Source of the DNA: a virus
Reading direction: 5' to 3' (one strand)
IMG/VR virus record: IMGVR_UViG_3300011997_000001
Location: 1-49,579 of that record
DNA length: 49,579 nt
The position numbers and the translations under genes were made by a program. This document shows, piece after piece, positions 36,840 to 43,480 of the stretch (within the stretch, counting starts at the first letter, position 1; every line of letters starts with the position of its first letter). Under the pieces are notes generated by a model, which saw nothing but the letters and a program-made list of their open reading frames with translations, did no database searches and was not told the origin of the DNA.

Positions 36840-37139
36840 TCAGCAGCATGGGTGGGTGGTCTGTCCGGGCTCGATCGGGTCCATGACGAGCCCGCACGTC
36901 GTGCACGTGGGCTTGCTGGGGGCCAGGGTCAGGGTGCGTTTGCGGGTGCACGTGTCCAGGTGGCACGTGTAGGCGTCCTGATCCTCGATCGGCAGCTGAT
37001 GGGCGGGGATCTTGTGGGCCACCGTCCCGTACAGGATCACGTTGCCGGTCAGGGATGGTTCCCGGTCCAGGGGCATCGCGACACCGTTACCGGTTTTGAC
37101 CCAGCGGATCGGGGCCGCGCACTCCCGGCACACGTTCAC
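36840..37139 (-). CDS. Zinc-ribbon protein, 99 aa
   Basis: GTG 37139 overlaps the upstream stop (GTGA). N-terminal CRECAAPIRWVKTGNGVAMP and C-terminal CTTCGLVMDPIEPGQ. The CxxC-APIRWVKT-x-NG-x2-MPLD block recurs in actinophage small proteins and is shared in style with the gene at 39536 (CRDCGATILFARTPKGALMP). Probably zinc binding; role unknown. Confidence 0.72.
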   Translation of the reverse strand: MNVCRECAAPIRWVKTGNGVAMPLDREPSLTGNVILYGTVAHKIPAHQLPIEDQDAYTCHLDTCTRKRTLTLAPSKPTCTTCGLVMDPIEPGQTTHPCC

Positions 37140-37402
37140 GAGACGTCCTTGACCAGGTATAGGCCGACCGGTTCCCGGCCTCGGCGGCTCTCTTTGAGCC
37201 ACGCGGCGACCTGCTGCACCTTGGGATCCGTTTCGGCCTTTTGGATCGCAGCCAGGACGATGTCGGCAACCAGTTGATGTTCCCTCCGGCCGGTGCATGC
37301 GAGCATCGCTTCGAACGTCTCGATCTGCTTCTCGCCGAGGATCATGCAGGAGGTCCGAACGAACGGGACGCCGGTGCGTTTGTGGATCCCAGGTGGCCTC
37401 AT
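37136..37402 (-). CDS. Hypothetical protein, 88 aa
   Basis: KQIETFEAMLACTGRREHQL, then VADIVLAAIQKAETDPKVQQ, then VAAWLKESRRGREPVGLYLV. Helical with a pattern like ribbon-helix or small HTH proteins. ATG 37402 overlaps the previous stop. Confidence 0.68.
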   Translation of the reverse strand: MRPPGIHKRTGVPFVRTSCMILGEKQIETFEAMLACTGRREHQLVADIVLAAIQKAETDPKVQQVAAWLKESRRGREPVGLYLVKDVS

Positions 37403-37614
37403 GGCCGGCGTCCGCCGAGCGCGTCGAGGAAGTCGGCCCAGCCGAGCTCGAGGGAGCCGATGAGGGCGACCTGGTCGGGCGGGTAGCCGTCGCGCAGGGC
37501 TTGGGCGCGGGTGAGGTCGACGTTGAAGCGCAGCTCGTCGGCCCGCTCACGCAGGTACCGGGGTACGGAACGCACCACGGCCGGGACCAGGGTCACACTC
37601 TCGGGGAGTTTCAT
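37399..37614 (-). CDS. Hypothetical protein, 71 aa
   Basis: MKLPESVTLVPAVVRSVPRY, LRERADELRFNVDLTRAQAL, WADFLDALGG. Helical. ATG 37614 overlaps the upstream stop. Unknown function. Confidence 0.66.
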   Translation of the reverse strand: MKLPESVTLVPAVVRSVPRYLRERADELRFNVDLTRAQALRDGYPPDQVALIGSLELGWADFLDALGGRRP

Positions 37615-37799
37615 GCCACGACCAGAGCGAGGGTCTGCAGCGCACGGAACGTCCGGACCCTAATCGGGATGCCGGTGGCCAGGAACGCCTGGTGGGCGAT
37701 GAACTCCATGTCCTGGGCCAGCTGCGTCTCGGTTTGGAGGATGGACCCGTCGATGTGCTGCAGGAACCGGGTGATGGCTTGGCCTTCGAGGACGTTCAT
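37611..37799 (-). CDS. Hypothetical protein, 62 aa
   Basis: ATG 37799 overlaps the upstream stop (ATGA). MNVLEGQAITRFLQHIDGSI, LQTETQLAQDMEFIAHQAFL, then a hydrophobic end (LQTLALVVA). Unknown function. Confidence 0.65.
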   Translation of the reverse strand: MNVLEGQAITRFLQHIDGSILQTETQLAQDMEFIAHQAFLATGIPIRVRTFRALQTLALVVA

Positions 37800-38119
37800 G
37801 CGCGCACCTTCAGAATCTCGCGCTCCACGTAGATGCTCGATCTGTTCCACAGCCTCTCGCCTGGGGCTGCGACCTCCTCGAAGATGACCAGGGCCGCTGC
37901 GATCAGATCGTCCTTGCTGTTGAATCGGCCGGTCTCCATCCCCGCCTCCCATGGGTAGTCGTCATAGGCCGATAGTTCTTTGGCGCCGGCTGCGTCGAGC
38001 ACGTGCTCTACCTCGTGCCTCGGGCCCTCGAAGTCGTCGTCTCGCACACACCCGTAGTAGTGCGACGCCCCTGGCGTGATTCCGCGGTAGGACGAGACAT
38101 CCAGGTGCCAGTCGGTCAT
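37796..38119 (-). CDS. Hypothetical protein, 107 aa
   Basis: ATG 38119 overlaps the upstream stop. DWHLDVSSYRGITPGASHYY, then HEVEHVLDAAGAKELSAYDD, then IAAALVIFEEVAAPGERLW. Acidic alpha/beta protein. Unknown function. Confidence 0.66.
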   Translation of the reverse strand: MTDWHLDVSSYRGITPGASHYYGCVRDDDFEGPRHEVEHVLDAAGAKELSAYDDYPWEAGMETGRFNSKDDLIAAALVIFEEVAAPGERLWNRSSIYVEREILKVRA

Positions 38120-38406
38120 GACGCGGCTTCCTGGGTGCGCTGCGGTTCGGAGGTGAGGTGCCAGCAGGCGGGCCGGCACTGGACACACTTGTACGCCCGG
38201 ACCTCACGCCGGTTGGGGGACAGGCTGATGGTGTTGATGACCAAGGCCCGTTCGGCTTCAGGTTGGGTGGTGAAGCGTTTCTTGCCGCAGGGCTGGATGA
38301 GCTCGAGGAGGGTCTCGGCCAACACCAGGTGTGAGTGGGTTGTGAGGTGGGTGAGCATGGCTTCGGGGCCGTGCTGGGTGCGCCGGCAGACCGGGCAGCG
38401 GATCAT
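38116..38406 (-). CDS. C2H2 zinc-finger-like protein, 96 aa
   Basis: ATG 38406 overlaps the upstream stop. MIRCPVCRRTQHGPEAMLTH, then LTTHSHL forms a C2H2 finger; YKCVQCRPACWHLTSE near the end is a second C/H cluster. Likely nucleic-acid binding. Confidence 0.72.
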   Translation of the reverse strand: MIRCPVCRRTQHGPEAMLTHLTTHSHLVLAETLLELIQPCGKKRFTTQPEAERALVINTISLSPNRREVRAYKCVQCRPACWHLTSEPQRTQEAAS

Positions 38407-38861
38407 GATGGCACCTTGAGCGCGCGGATCGTCGAGCACGGCCAGTCTTGGTTGTCGTAGACACACCACTCGGCGTCGCGGTCGTTGTCCTCACTGACGT
38501 GCAGCGCCCGGACGCGAGCTTCGTCGCGTTCGCCGTCGGCGAGGTCGCCGACGGCCATGGGGTGGTAGGCAGCGGCGGTGTTGATCGTCTGGATGATCTG
38601 CACGCACATCTCGGCTCGCACGTCGCTGTTCGATGCGCTGTTCGCGCCCTTGCGAGCCGTCGCTGATGCTCGGTGCTCGATCAAGGCGTCCGTGACGATG
38701 CCCCACTGCTCACGGTCAAGCCAGAGCGGCCCGCCGCGCAGGTCCCACACACTCGACGTGGCTGTGTGTGCCCGCTGGCAGGACACGCAGGGGACGCTGG
38801 TGAGGACGTACCGGTCGGCGTCGTCCTGGTCGGCTTCGGCGCGCTCCTGAACGGTGCTCAT
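38403..38861 (-). CDS. Hypothetical protein, 152 aa, cysteine pair near N-terminus
   Basis: VPCVSCQRAHTATSSVWDLR opens the folded part, then LDREQWGIVTDALIEHRASA and DAEWCVYDNQDWPCSTIRAL. Mixed fold with several cysteines. ATG 38861. Unknown function. Confidence 0.68.
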   Translation of the reverse strand: MSTVQERAEADQDDADRYVLTSVPCVSCQRAHTATSSVWDLRGGPLWLDREQWGIVTDALIEHRASATARKGANSASNSDVRAEMCVQIIQTINTAAAYHPMAVGDLADGERDEARVRALHVSEDNDRDAEWCVYDNQDWPCSTIRALKVPS

Positions 38862-39055
38862 GCCGGGACCGTGACCGTCTGGAAGGTGAAGCCAACCCGG
38901 GTCTTGTCAGTCGCGGCGTCGTAGTCAGCGGTGACGGCAGTGAGCCGCTCACCAAGGAGGTTGGGGCCGTGGACTTCTCCCACAATGTGGGTGACATCTC
39001 CCGGGTAAGTGGCGAACCGGGTTGGCGCGGGGGACGTGGTCATGAGCGTTGCCAT
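38858..39055 (-). CDS. Hypothetical protein, 65 aa, after operator E
   Basis: ATG 39055 with AGGAG six bases upstream. PTRFATYPGDVTHIVGEVHG, then LLGERLTAVTADYDAATDKT, RVGFTFQTVTV. A small beta-barrel-like protein. It heads the transcription unit downstream of operator E. Confidence 0.7.
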   Translation of the reverse strand: MATLMTTSPAPTRFATYPGDVTHIVGEVHGPNLLGERLTAVTADYDAATDKTRVGFTFQTVTVPA

Positions 39056-39204
39056 GGTGTTCTCCTGGGCTTGGAGTGAGTCTGTTCTTGGATGGTAGCG
39101 GATAAGTGCGCTACGTAGCGCACAATTGACACAACAAAGTTGCGGGTGTCCCGGCGGACACACCGTGCGGCTTCGCGGGCGTGCGTGGACCAGGTGGGGA
39201 TCAT
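39040..39204 (-). CDS. Possible 54-aa gene containing operator E
   Basis: ATG 39204 overlaps the VRR-NUC stop (ATGA), as is usual here, and the frame ends at 39040 inside the next gene. It reads MIPTWSTHAREAARCVRRDT then a stretch encoded by operator E. The start context favours it; the operator inside and overlap with the next gene's start argue for caution. Confidence 0.4.
   Translation of the reverse strand: MIPTWSTHAREAARCVRRDTRNFVVSIVRYVAHLSATIQEQTHSKPRRTPWQRS
39096..39132. promoter_or_regulatory. Operator-like element, site E
   Basis: TAGCGGATAAGTGCGCTACG then TAGCGCACAATTGACAC. GTGCGCTACGTAGCGCAC is a perfect 18-base palindrome, the best copy in the genome. On the leftward strand TACCAT (TAnnnT) follows. 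It lies about 40 bases before the ATG at 39055. Confidence 0.75.
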
Positions 39205-39539
39205 TTCGGGCTCCTGAGGATGGTTTCGATGGTGCCGTCGAGCAGGTGGTCGGGGCGCAGCACGTGGACCTCAACGCCGGCAGCTTCCAGGTCGGTGATC
39301 CACTCGTGCTGCTTGGTGCTGGTCTTGCCCGTCATCGTCTTGAGCTCGACGAACAGCAGGCGCCGTTGGCGGGCGTGAACCAGGCAGGAGTCAGGGAAAC
39401 CGCCAGGGCTCCTGCGCGAGTCGTGGGTGTGGTACGAACGCCAGCCGAGGGCGGCGGCGAGGGCGTCGAACTGGTTCTGCAGCGCTTTCTCGGTCATGGT
39501 CTTGGCCATGGCCAGCTGGTACTCGGCCACGGTGGTCAT
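39201..39539 (-). CDS. VRR-NUC domain endonuclease
   Basis: 112 residues. LQNQFDALAAALGWRSYHTH, then GGFPDSCLVHARQRRLLFVE, then LKTMTGKTSTKQHEWITDLE, then VEVHVLRPDHLLDG. D in FPDS and E-x-K in VELKT form the PD-(D/E)XK site of the VRR-NUC family, found in many phages with a structure-specific nuclease role. ATG 39539 overlaps the previous stop. Confidence 0.9.
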   Translation of the reverse strand: MTTVAEYQLAMAKTMTEKALQNQFDALAAALGWRSYHTHDSRRSPGGFPDSCLVHARQRRLLFVELKTMTGKTSTKQHEWITDLEAAGVEVHVLRPDHLLDGTIETILRSPK

Positions 39540-39862
39540 TCGGTCACCGACAGCCGGCGGCGTCGGGCCCGCGCGGTTGGGAACGGGATCACACCATCGA
39601 TCGAACCCTTGCGGGCCTGGCGGTGCTGGACGGCTTTGGGGCAGACCGCGGCGTGGGCCACGGTGCGCCATTCGTTGCCGTCGGGTTGCTCGCCGTCTTT
39701 GAGGACCCTTGCGAAGGCGCCACCGGTCCCGGTGCGGTAGGCGGCGACGTTGGCTGTGGTGTCACCTGGTGGGCGGCGGGTGGGTTCGATGGGCATGAGG
39801 GCGCCTTTGGGGGTGCGGGCGAAGAGGATGGTGGCGCCGCAGTCCCGACACTTCCCAGTCAT
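39536..39862 (-). CDS. Zinc-ribbon protein, 108 aa
   Basis: ATG 39862 overlaps the upstream stop. CRDCGATILFARTPKGALMP opens like the protein at 36840; VAHAAVCPKAVQHRQARKGS follows. A metal site is likely at the N-terminus. Basic C-terminus (ARARRRRLS). Confidence 0.72.
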   Translation of the reverse strand: MTGKCRDCGATILFARTPKGALMPIEPTRRPPGDTTANVAAYRTGTGGAFARVLKDGEQPDGNEWRTVAHAAVCPKAVQHRQARKGSIDGVIPFPTARARRRRLSVTE

Positions 39863-40071
39863 CGGTAGACCTCGGCGCAGGTGTAGCACCAGCGGGCGTG
39901 CAGCCACTTGGTGTTGCTGACCATGTCGTCGTTGGGTGTGAGGGACAGCCGGACGTATGTCTCGCCGGGCTCGATGACACCTCTGGACCAGTCGTGGGCG
40001 TCGCGCTGGGGGTAGGCGTTCTCGCACTGGTGGGGTTTGTTGGCGCGCAACTCCTTGCGGATCTCGGTCAT
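39859..40071 (-). CDS. Small cysteine-containing protein, 70 aa
   Basis: RKELRANKPHQCENAYPQRD, then GVIEPGETYVRLSLTPNDD, ending WCYTCAEVY. C...C-x2-C layout and the I-x-P-G-E-x-Y segment match that of the gene at 40319 (RVIDVGETYTR): a small zinc-ribbon type repeated in this cluster. Confidence 0.72.
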   Translation of the reverse strand: MTEIRKELRANKPHQCENAYPQRDAHDWSRGVIEPGETYVRLSLTPNDDMVSNTKWLHARWCYTCAEVYR

Positions 40072-40322
40072 GATGCCCCCTCGTTGGCTTTGGCGGCGTG
40101 GTCTGCGTCGAACTGGCGCTGCCGGGTACCCCGCTCACGAGCCTCCGAAGTACGCAGGCCTTCCTCGAACCCGGCGGCGTAAATGTCTGCAGCCAGTTGG
40201 TGAAGGGTCCACGCGGACGAGGAGTCCAGCAGTGTGCGGTTGGAGTACTTGCGGGCGTCTTCGTGCTCGTCGTTGATGAAGGTCTCGACGAGGTCGGCTA
40301 TCGCCTTCGGCTCCACAGTCAC
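40068..40322 (-). CDS. Hypothetical protein, 84 aa
   Basis: GTG 40322 overlaps the upstream stop (GTGA). VEPKAIADLVETFINDEHED, then AWTLHQLAADIYAAGFEEGL, RTSEARERGTRQRQFDADHA. Helical and charged. Unknown function. Confidence 0.66.
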   Translation of the reverse strand: MTVEPKAIADLVETFINDEHEDARKYSNRTLLDSSSAWTLHQLAADIYAAGFEEGLRTSEARERGTRQRQFDADHAAKANEGAS

Positions 40323-40708
40323 GACGCACCACCCGAGGGCGTCCATGTGGTCCACGGCAGGGCGGGTAGGTGCCCGTGTGGGGTCGGCGCGGCCTTGGCC
40401 GGGACGGGGTGGAGCGTGCCATCCTTGCGGCGCCACCTCATCTGCCAGAGAGCCTTGAGCCGCAACTCCCAGAGGTTGCCGGGCTCCCACTCTTGGACGG
40501 TGTCTGCGCCGATCCCGTAGCCGTCCCAGTCCTCGATCAGGTTTAGGAACACGTCACACTGCTGGCAGTTGATCCACGCGTAGAAGCCGTCGTCGCCAAG
40601 GTTGGCCTGCCTGGTGTAGGTCTCGCCGACGTCGATGACGCGGCCGCACATCTCGCACCGGTGCGCCTTGCGCGCTTTGGGTGTGGACTGGCTGAGGGTT
40701 TGCGGCAT
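40319..40708 (-). CDS. Zinc-ribbon protein, 129 aa
   Basis: RKAHRCEMCGRVIDVGETYT, then YAWINCQQCDVFLNLIEDWD: CxxC...CxxC zinc ribbon, then a long Trp-rich end (LWELRLKALWQMRWRRKDGT). ATG 40708. Family relation to the 70-aa gene downstream is likely. Confidence 0.74.
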   Translation of the reverse strand: MPQTLSQSTPKARKAHRCEMCGRVIDVGETYTRQANLGDDGFYAWINCQQCDVFLNLIEDWDGYGIGADTVQEWEPGNLWELRLKALWQMRWRRKDGTLHPVPAKAAPTPHGHLPALPWTTWTPSGGAS

Positions 40709-41193
40709 CAGGCACGCTCCTGGTTGGCCAGTTCAAGGAGGACGTCGGCGTGGCACGGCTGATCAGCCCGGCACCAGCAGGCCAGATCCTTGCCCGCGAG
40801 ATCCACGCGGATCTGCTGAGGCGTGACCTTGGCGAAGTGGCCGGCTCGGGAGGGGTACGCCATCAGCATCCCGGGCGTTGGCGCGGTGAGAGTGAGTCGG
40901 AACAGCTCGACAACCTCGGTCCGTGTTGCCCAGCGGACGTGCGTCTCGATGATGTCGTCTCGTGAAAACCACATGTCATGGCGCGTGCCGTTCGCGCTGA
41001 TCCGGCCCTCGAAGTCCCACTCACGCCCGAAGCGCTCAAGGTGCTTGGGGCCGTAGCGGACGAGGCCACCCATCGGGCTACGGAGCCTGAACGGATTGCC
41101 CCACCTGGTCGGTCGCGCCACGTTCACGGCGTCGGGGTTGTCTGCCCTCCACGGGTGCTGGCGTGACATCTGGATCCGCACCGGGACGCTCAC
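40708..41193 (-). CDS. DUF4326 domain protein, 161 aa
   Basis: VNVARPTRWGNPFRLRSPMG, then VVELFRLTLTAPTPGMLMAY, then VDLAGKDLACWCRADQPCHA, DVLLELAN. This R-P-T-R-WGNPF ... L-x-CWC...CHADVLL pattern defines DUF4326. GTG 41193 overlaps the previous stop; ATG 41169 is an alternative. Function of the family is not established. Confidence 0.88.
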   Translation of the reverse strand: MSVPVRIQMSRQHPWRADNPDAVNVARPTRWGNPFRLRSPMGGLVRYGPKHLERFGREWDFEGRISANGTRHDMWFSRDDIIETHVRWATRTEVVELFRLTLTAPTPGMLMAYPSRAGHFAKVTPQQIRVDLAGKDLACWCRADQPCHADVLLELANQERA

Positions 41194-41606
41194 TTGGCGA
41201 ACCCCGAGACGAACTCCCACTCGAAACCGTCGCCATCCCACGACGTGTCGACCGGCACCAGAATTCGGGTGCCAGCCTTACCCTGATCGGTCGCGTAGAC
41301 GTCGGCGTTGATCCAGTTCGCGTGGTTGCACTCACCGCTGTCGACCATCCGCGACGGCGGTTCGCATGCGCAGTACTCCTCACAGGCGCAGTCGTGGACC
41401 ATCCGGCACGCGGCACCAGGGCGGGACTTGCAGACCAGGGTGGCCCGGATCCCGTCGTCGCCTTCGAGCTCGAGGTAGTGATCCACTGGAGGGGCAGGCT
41501 GTTCGGGCGGGAGGCCCTCTATCGGTAGTTGAGAATGGTTCTCATCTGGCTCAACTTGAGAATCGTTCTCATTACCAGAGGTCACCGGGCAGGTTGACAT
41601 AATCAT
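41190..41606 (-). CDS. Cysteine-cluster protein, 138 aa
   Basis: ATG 41606 overlaps the upstream stop (ATGA). Acidic N-terminus with duplicated ENDSQVEPDENHSQLP; centre VCKSRPGAACRMVHDCACEE then YCACEPPSR is a dense cysteine cluster; C-terminus ILVPVDTSWDGDGFEWEFV. Zinc or cluster binding is plausible. Two palindromes (41530-41571) fall in the N-terminal repeat. Confidence 0.7.
   Translation of the reverse strand: MIMSTCPVTSGNENDSQVEPDENHSQLPIEGLPPEQPAPPVDHYLELEGDDGIRATLVCKSRPGAACRMVHDCACEEYCACEPPSRMVDSGECNHANWINADVYATDQGKAGTRILVPVDTSWDGDGFEWEFVSGFAK
41530..41571. repeat. Twin palindromes TGAGAA-N3-TTCTCA
   Basis: TGAGAATGGTTCTCA (41530-41544) and TGAGAATCGTTCTCA (41557-41571) are perfect 6-base-arm palindromes 27 bases apart. 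They lie within the start of the gene at 41606 and the region is AT-richer than its surroundings. Could be a protein-binding site inside the gene. Confidence 0.5.
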
Positions 41607-41845
41607 GGGTTGCTCACCTTCGCTGGCTTGTAGTCCTTGGCGTGGATGGCCGGCCAGGCACCGACCAGGTTGCGGCCGAAGTCGTTGTTGTTGGCGTCGA
41701 CGGACAGGCCGCATGGCACGCAGCCGACGCTGATCCGGTCGCCGTGCTCGTTGACGACAGGCAGAGGGATGGCCAGCATGTGGGCGGCTTGGGCGGCGAG
41801 CAGGTTCAGGCGTCGGGCTTGGCTGGGACTGACTCTGGGTTTCAT
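41603..41845 (-). CDS. Hypothetical protein, 80 aa
   Basis: ATG 41845 overlaps the upstream stop. MKPRVSPSQARRLNLLAAQA, HMLAIPLPVVNEHGDRISVG, CVPCGLSVDANNNDFGRNLV. A CxxC pair within a small mixed fold. Unknown function. Confidence 0.68.
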   Translation of the reverse strand: MKPRVSPSQARRLNLLAAQAAHMLAIPLPVVNEHGDRISVGCVPCGLSVDANNNDFGRNLVGAWPAIHAKDYKPAKVSNP

Positions 41846-42351
41846 GCTGCGACCGTCCTGGTCTTGGGTGGGAGGGTGCGTGTGTGCGACTCGCAGGCGT
41901 GGTCGTCTGCCCATTCCTCGGCTGCTTGTTCGGTGCCGTCGAAGGCGGGGTTGTCGGTGGCCTCGACCATGCACGTGTCGCATTCGGCGTCCCAGCCGGT
42001 CTCGGGGGTTTCGCCGTCTGGGTCGTTGATCTGGGTCTTGCTGCTGTGGCTTGGGCAGTAGATGGCGGTGGATTCGGCGCCGTTTTGGGTGGTGCCTGCC
42101 CAGATCGTCCAGCCAGCGGTGCGGGCATTGCTGGCGGCTTCAGCTGGCGTGCTGCCGAGTTTGCTGATCCGCGCGGACCCGCAGCCTTGGGTCATGCAGC
42201 CGAAGCGGTGCAGGTCATCCGATTCGACAGGGGGGCGGATCTTGCCTGGGGGCGAAGTGCTGGTCCTTGGGCAGGGGCAGCCGATACAGATGTTGGCGAG
42301 TCGGAGGCTGGTGTGGGTGTGGTGGCAGTCGGGGCATGTGGTGTCGGTCAT
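41842..42351 (-). CDS. Multi-cysteine protein, 169 aa
   Basis: Three cysteine regions: CPDCHHTHTSLRLANICIGC, then RFGCMTQGCGSARI, then ECDTCMVEATDNPAF. The middle resembles a ClpX-like or DUF zinc ribbon followed by AEAASNARTAGWTIW, as in small phage proteins that modify signals. ATG 42351 overlaps the previous stop. Confidence 0.7.
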   Translation of the reverse strand: MTDTTCPDCHHTHTSLRLANICIGCPCPRTSTSPPGKIRPPVESDDLHRFGCMTQGCGSARISKLGSTPAEAASNARTAGWTIWAGTTQNGAESTAIYCPSHSSKTQINDPDGETPETGWDAECDTCMVEATDNPAFDGTEQAAEEWADDHACESHTRTLPPKTRTVAA

Positions 42352-43157
42352 GCGCGTTCTCTCCAGTCTGTGGGTGGATCGGTGAGTGCTTCAGCGAGGC
42401 AGGCTGGGCACTTGTCGGCGCGGAGGTCGGGGTGCTCTGCGCAGCGGGCGCCGCGTGTTCGTCGTTTCTCTGGTGAGGTTGTGTTACGTAGTTGAGTACC
42501 TGGGGGAGAGGGAGTAGGAGAGGGAGAAGGAGTGAGGCATGGGTCAGTCGATGGGTTTGCGGATCCCTTTTGCTTATCTGTTCCCGAAGGGTCAGGCGAA
42601 GGGTTACCGGAAGGGTTTGACGATGGTTCGGTGTGACCCCAGTCGGAGGGGAAACCGGCCATGTTCGGGGGGAGTACCTCAAGGGCTTGGTCGGGGGTCA
42701 TCGCCCGCTTCTTCAGGAGCCCTTTGACGTCGGTGCGAGTCCAGGCCTTCAGCGTCGGCTCGTCCTTGTAGAGACGCTTCAGCTCGTGCACGATGACCGC
42801 CTGCAGGGTCCTGGACGCGATCGCGCCGTAGGCCGTGGCCATCGCGGCAGCCACGTTGGGTTGCTCCATCAGTCCGTCGTTGCGGATGAACGAACGGACC
42901 AACACCTCCTCGGTGTCACGGTCGACGACGATGTAGTGGTTCTGCTCCAGCTCGACCGCTGCCGACTCGACCCGGGCCGGTGAGACGTCGACAGCCATCG
43001 GTGCGATGCGTGCCGGCCGCCAGTCCGCGACGCCGGCGTAGGACAGCCCTGACGACGTCATCAGGAGCATGTAGAGCCACTGCGACTCGCCTGGTAGGTC
43101 CCGGAAGTCCTCGTCGGCCCACATGGCGAGTTTGAGTCGGGCGTGGGTGCGAGCCAT
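42348..43157 (-). CDS. Replication-initiator-like helix-turn-helix protein
   Basis: 269 residues. N-terminal MARTHARLKLAMWADEDFRD, LPGESQWLYMLLMTSSGLSY, HYIVVDRDTEEVLVRSFIRN and GLMEQPNVAAAMATAYGAI: a winged-helix DnaD-like N domain seen in actinophage replication genes. A Ser/Pro-rich linker (about residues 180-220) leads to a C-terminal CAEHPDLRADKCPACL zinc motif. No polymerase or helicase is present, so this may recruit host replication. Role inferred. Confidence 0.78.
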   Translation of the reverse strand: MARTHARLKLAMWADEDFRDLPGESQWLYMLLMTSSGLSYAGVADWRPARIAPMAVDVSPARVESAAVELEQNHYIVVDRDTEEVLVRSFIRNDGLMEQPNVAAAMATAYGAIASRTLQAVIVHELKRLYKDEPTLKAWTRTDVKGLLKKRAMTPDQALEVLPPNMAGFPSDWGHTEPSSNPSGNPSPDPSGTDKQKGSANPSTDPCLTPSPSPTPSPPGTQLRNTTSPEKRRTRGARCAEHPDLRADKCPACLAEALTDPPTDWRERA

Positions 43158-43480
43158 CAGGCTGTCTCCTCATTGGTGTCGTCGGTGCCAGCTGGGTGGC
43201 GTTGGTGGTACCAGCGGGTGTCGCGTTCTTCTTCGGTCATGCCCGCCCAGAACCCGTCCGACTCGGTCGAGGACGCTTCTTCGCAGCGGCGCAGCACCGG
43301 GCAGGTGGCACAGTTCTTGCGGGCCGCGTCCAGTGCTCTGGCGCGCAACGTGACCCTCTTGGTGGATGCCAGGACGGGGAGTGCGGCGGCGGTGTCGTAC
43401 AGCTCGTACTGGCCAGCACAGGCAGCATCAGCGGTCCAGGCTGACTTCCCGTCGAGCAGGGACCTCAGGTTGGGTGTCAT
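43157..43480 (-). CDS. whiB: WhiB-family iron-sulfur transcription factor
   Basis: 107 residues with the WhiB signature: four cysteines C21, C57, C60 and C66 (CATCPVLRRC) for a [4Fe-4S] cluster, then the turn GFWAGMT at 76-82 and a basic end. WhiB proteins are found in actinobacteria and their phages and bind sigma factor region 4. It could redirect host transcription in early infection or lysogeny. ATG 43480 overlaps the upstream stop. Confidence 0.95.
   Translation of the reverse strand: MTPNLRSLLDGKSAWTADAACAGQYELYDTAAALPVLASTKRVTLRARALDAARKNCATCPVLRRCEEASSTESDGFWAGMTEEERDTRWYHQRHPAGTDDTNEETA

Noticed and set aside
3443-39132. The operator copies as remnants of a leader peptide: in one frame they can be read as R-Y-V-A-H-L-S-A or close variants
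   Set aside because: Site A has an in-frame stop just upstream and no start codon, so there is no peptide there; the DNA palindrome explains the shared codons better.
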